Notes under the pieces: model-generated
What the model saw: the letters and a program-made list of their open reading frames with translations, nothing else
What the model was told of the DNA's origin: nothing
Databases searched by the model: none
Translations under genes and position numbers: made by a program
From: Devosia sp.
Lineage (GTDB): Bacteria; Pseudomonadota; Alphaproteobacteria; Rhizobiales; Devosiaceae
Direction: 5' to 3'
NCBI GenBank assembly: GCA_028290245.1
Contig: JAQGKG010000252.1
Coordinates: 1-7,817, forward strand
DNA length: 7,817 bases
Shown here: one piece after another, positions 6,498 to 7,817 of the stretch
How the letters are laid out: every line of letters begins with the position of its first letter
How positions within the stretch are numbered: position 1 is the first letter of the stretch

Positions 6498-6920
6498 ATG
6501 AGCCAATCTCATTTGGATCGCCCTGGTAGCTTTGGCGCGGTCCATAGCAGGAAGCGACCGCACTGCGACCCTGCTGATGTGGTCAATGACACAAGCATAT
6601 CGACGGAGGAGAAACGTGCGCTGCTGGCCGACTGGGCATCGGACCGACGCGCCGTGCTTGATCACCCGGCTCTCCGACGACTGGACACGGGTGAAATCGT
6701 CGACATCGATACCGTGCTCGACGCGCTCAAGCGGCTTGACGAACTTGAACTAGCCGGGTCATGGCCCCCGCTGCATAAGCGTAAAGCCAATGGGCAACGT
6801 GCTGGCTGGACTTTCCGGAGGGACGATGACGACGACGAACCACCGCCATGTCCGTCTGCAGCGAAGCCTTGGAAGCCCCGTCCCTTGTTGGACGCCACTG
6901 CGGGGTTGATTGCCGCCTAA
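6498..6920 (+). CDS. Hypothetical protein, 140 residues, next to hsp20
   Basis: I do not recognise a named family. The ATG at 6498 has GGAG (6487-6490) 7 bases upstream, and the composition is credible for a real protein. The segment from about 25 to 82 reads as a compact helical unit: PADVVNDTSISTEEK, then ALLADWASDRRAV (41-53), PALRRLDTGEIVDIDTVL (57-74) and ALKRLDEL. A similar arrangement of P-x-DVV, EEKxxLLxxW and D-x-R-A, followed by an LD-x-G block, occurs as I recall in small uncharacterised rhizobial proteins, but I cannot confirm that here. After residue 92 comes a basic stretch (KRKANGQRAGWTFRR), then an acidic run of five aspartates and a proline-rich tail, probably disordered. No signal peptide or membrane segment is visible. 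The terminator just upstream argues for separate transcription or partial read-through from hsp20, so a stress-related role is only suggested by position. Confidence 0.75.
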   Translation: MSQSHLDRPGSFGAVHSRKRPHCDPADVVNDTSISTEEKRALLADWASDRRAVLDHPALRRLDTGEIVDIDTVLDALKRLDELELAGSWPPLHKRKANGQRAGWTFRRDDDDDEPPPCPSAAKPWKPRPLLDATAGLIAA

Positions 6921-6970
6921 TGCGTAGATGTGGCCGTTGCCGATGCCCGGCGACGGCCCGCTGCAAACGA

Positions 6971-6999
6971 TTGACAGCTTTCAGGATTGCGACTGTAAA
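6971..6999 (+). promoter_or_regulatory. Consensus-like sigma-70 promoter upstream of the oxidoreductase remnant
   Basis: A perfect -35 box TTGACA (6971-6976) is followed by a 17-base spacer and TGTAAA (6994-6999), which matches 4 of 6 positions of the -10 consensus. It points rightward towards the broken alkene-reductase remnant and may be its surviving promoter. No intact gene follows within the window, so any transcript would be non-coding or would run off the right edge. Confidence 0.4.
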
Positions 7000-7100
7000 G
7001 GATCTGCAAGGGTTTGGTAGCCGACCGGCGAGTCGGGGGTGAACTTCAGAGGCAGCTTTCAGGGCGAGAGATCACCGAACCAGCGTCTCCCTCAAACATA

Positions 7101-7410
7101 GCGACCATTTTCTGGCAGCTTCATCCAAGTCCCGCCGGACTTGCCAGCCATCAGATTGCTGGCGCCGCCATTAGTCTGCCTGGGGCTTCATCGGCCATGT
7201 ACACCTTCGACACGGGTAATGCGTTGGTCCGCAATGGCTTCGCCGATGCCATCGCCTATGGCGCGCCATTCTTCTCAAACCCTGATCTGGTCAAGCGCTT
7301 CTCTGACGGTCTCGCGCTTAGCCCTGGTGATCGCGATACATTTTATGGCGGTGGAGCCACCGGGTTATGTGGACTATCCGCGAGTGTCCGAGGTGACCGG
7401 TTCAACTTAG
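7101..7410 (+). pseudogene. Remnant of an Old Yellow Enzyme-family alkene reductase (NemA-like), internally deleted and frameshifted
   Basis: Intact members are FMN-dependent NADPH:ene reductases of about 365 residues. Here only two pieces remain. The stretch at 7107-7197 (IFWQLH...ASH...SSAM) resembles the family's N-terminal IFLQLWHxGR-SH...PSA region, but weakly. From about 7198 the match is clear: ADAIAYGAPFFSNPDLVKRF (7232-7291) corresponds to the C-terminal ADAVAFGRPFIANPDL segment near the FMN phosphate, and DTFYGGGA to the conserved FYGGGAEGYTDYP. Roughly 190 residues in between, including most of the barrel and the catalytic region, are missing. At about 7359-7364 one extra base shifts the frame: the expected GYVDYPR continues in the next frame and ends at the stop at 7408-7410. 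No proper start is present; the open frame upstream begins with a TTG at 7014. The gene is dead by every sign visible. Confidence 0.75.
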
Positions 7411-7817
7411 GCTTGAACAGGTTGTCCAAGTCGGACGGCGGCGGGCATTCCGTGTACGTCGCTGCGCGAACGTCCGCTTCGAGGTGGGCTCAGGAGGTCG
7501 TTTAACGGCCGAATCGGGCGCGAAGCCGCCGTATGCTAACGCACCATCGTCAGTTTCGACGCGCGGTTCTCTCGATAGCCGAGTTTAGTACGTCCAACTC
7601 AAATTCGGTGATGAGCTAATTGACTAACAAGACACAACAATAAAGCTGTGTACTAAAATGCCGAAATCACCAGCTTTGGAGAACAACGGGCCTAGAGAGA
7701 GCATTTCGTCTGGTTTGACTGCTACCGCGGTCATCAGGTTCAGCGGCAAGGCCCGCACACGCTGGGCTTTTCGCCCCTGCCCTAAGGCCCAGAGAATGTT
7801 CACTGCCGAAAGATTGG
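7411..7817. other. Terminal stretch with no gene supported
   Basis: Stops interrupt both strands after the oxidoreductase remnant. The AT content rises around 7580-7660, which contains an 8-bp inverted repeat TTTAGTAC/GTACTAAA (7584-7591 and 7650-7657). From the right edge back to the TAG at 7624-7626 the minus strand has an open frame of 63 codons (reading NILWALGQGRKAQRV near its start) that matches nothing I recognise; a plus-strand frame is open over much of the same stretch. A 6-bp dyad CTGGGC/GCCCAG lies at 7762-7792. This could be the edge of a gene outside the window or more decayed DNA. Confidence 0.4.

Noticed and set aside
1..7817. CRISPR array, tRNA, rRNA or complete insertion sequence
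   Set aside because: No regularly spaced direct repeats, no cloverleaf or rRNA-like sequence and no transposase motifs were found on either strand.

Overview
The window looks like a chromosomal segment from an alphaproteobacterium, most likely of the order Hyphomicrobiales (Rhizobium/Devosia-like). This rests on the GC-rich coding sequence, the style of the ABC-transporter proteins, and a rhizobial-type small heat-shock gene with a ROSE-like RNA thermometer in front of it. No genus can be fixed from the sequence alone.

The left two thirds (1-5450) is one operon read on the minus strand. In transcription order it holds a promoter (about 5366-5393), a secreted family-5 substrate-binding protein (5313-3778), an intercistronic stem-loop, two DppB/DppC-type permeases (3712-2771 and 2771-1908), a COG3964-type metal-dependent amidohydrolase/deacetylase (1908-691), and the N-terminal part of a DppD-type ATPase (694 to the left edge). 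The last four genes overlap by 1 to 4 bases, so they are probably translated as a coupled unit. The amidohydrolase sits between the permease and ATPase genes. The simplest reading is a dedicated uptake-and-processing system: the binding protein captures a small solute, the permeases and ATPases import it, and the amidohydrolase cleaves an acyl (amide or ester) bond in the cytoplasm. The substrate is not evident.

The middle (5423-5950) is non-coding but structured. It holds a 20-bp palindrome upstream of the operon promoter, a roughly 70-bp imperfect inverted repeat (5450-5519), and three consecutive hairpins (5868-5948). The last hairpin buries the Shine-Dalgarno sequence of a class A Hsp20 gene and carries a TTGCT element, as in ROSE RNA thermometers.

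The right part is on the plus strand: hsp20 (5951-6424), a strong intrinsic terminator with a TTCG loop, and an unrecognised 140-residue acidic protein (6498-6920). After that the DNA is decayed. A consensus-like promoter (6971-6999) precedes a badly damaged Old Yellow Enzyme/alkene-reductase remnant (about 7101-7410) that lacks its middle and is frameshifted near its C-terminus. The last 400 bases hold no gene I can support.
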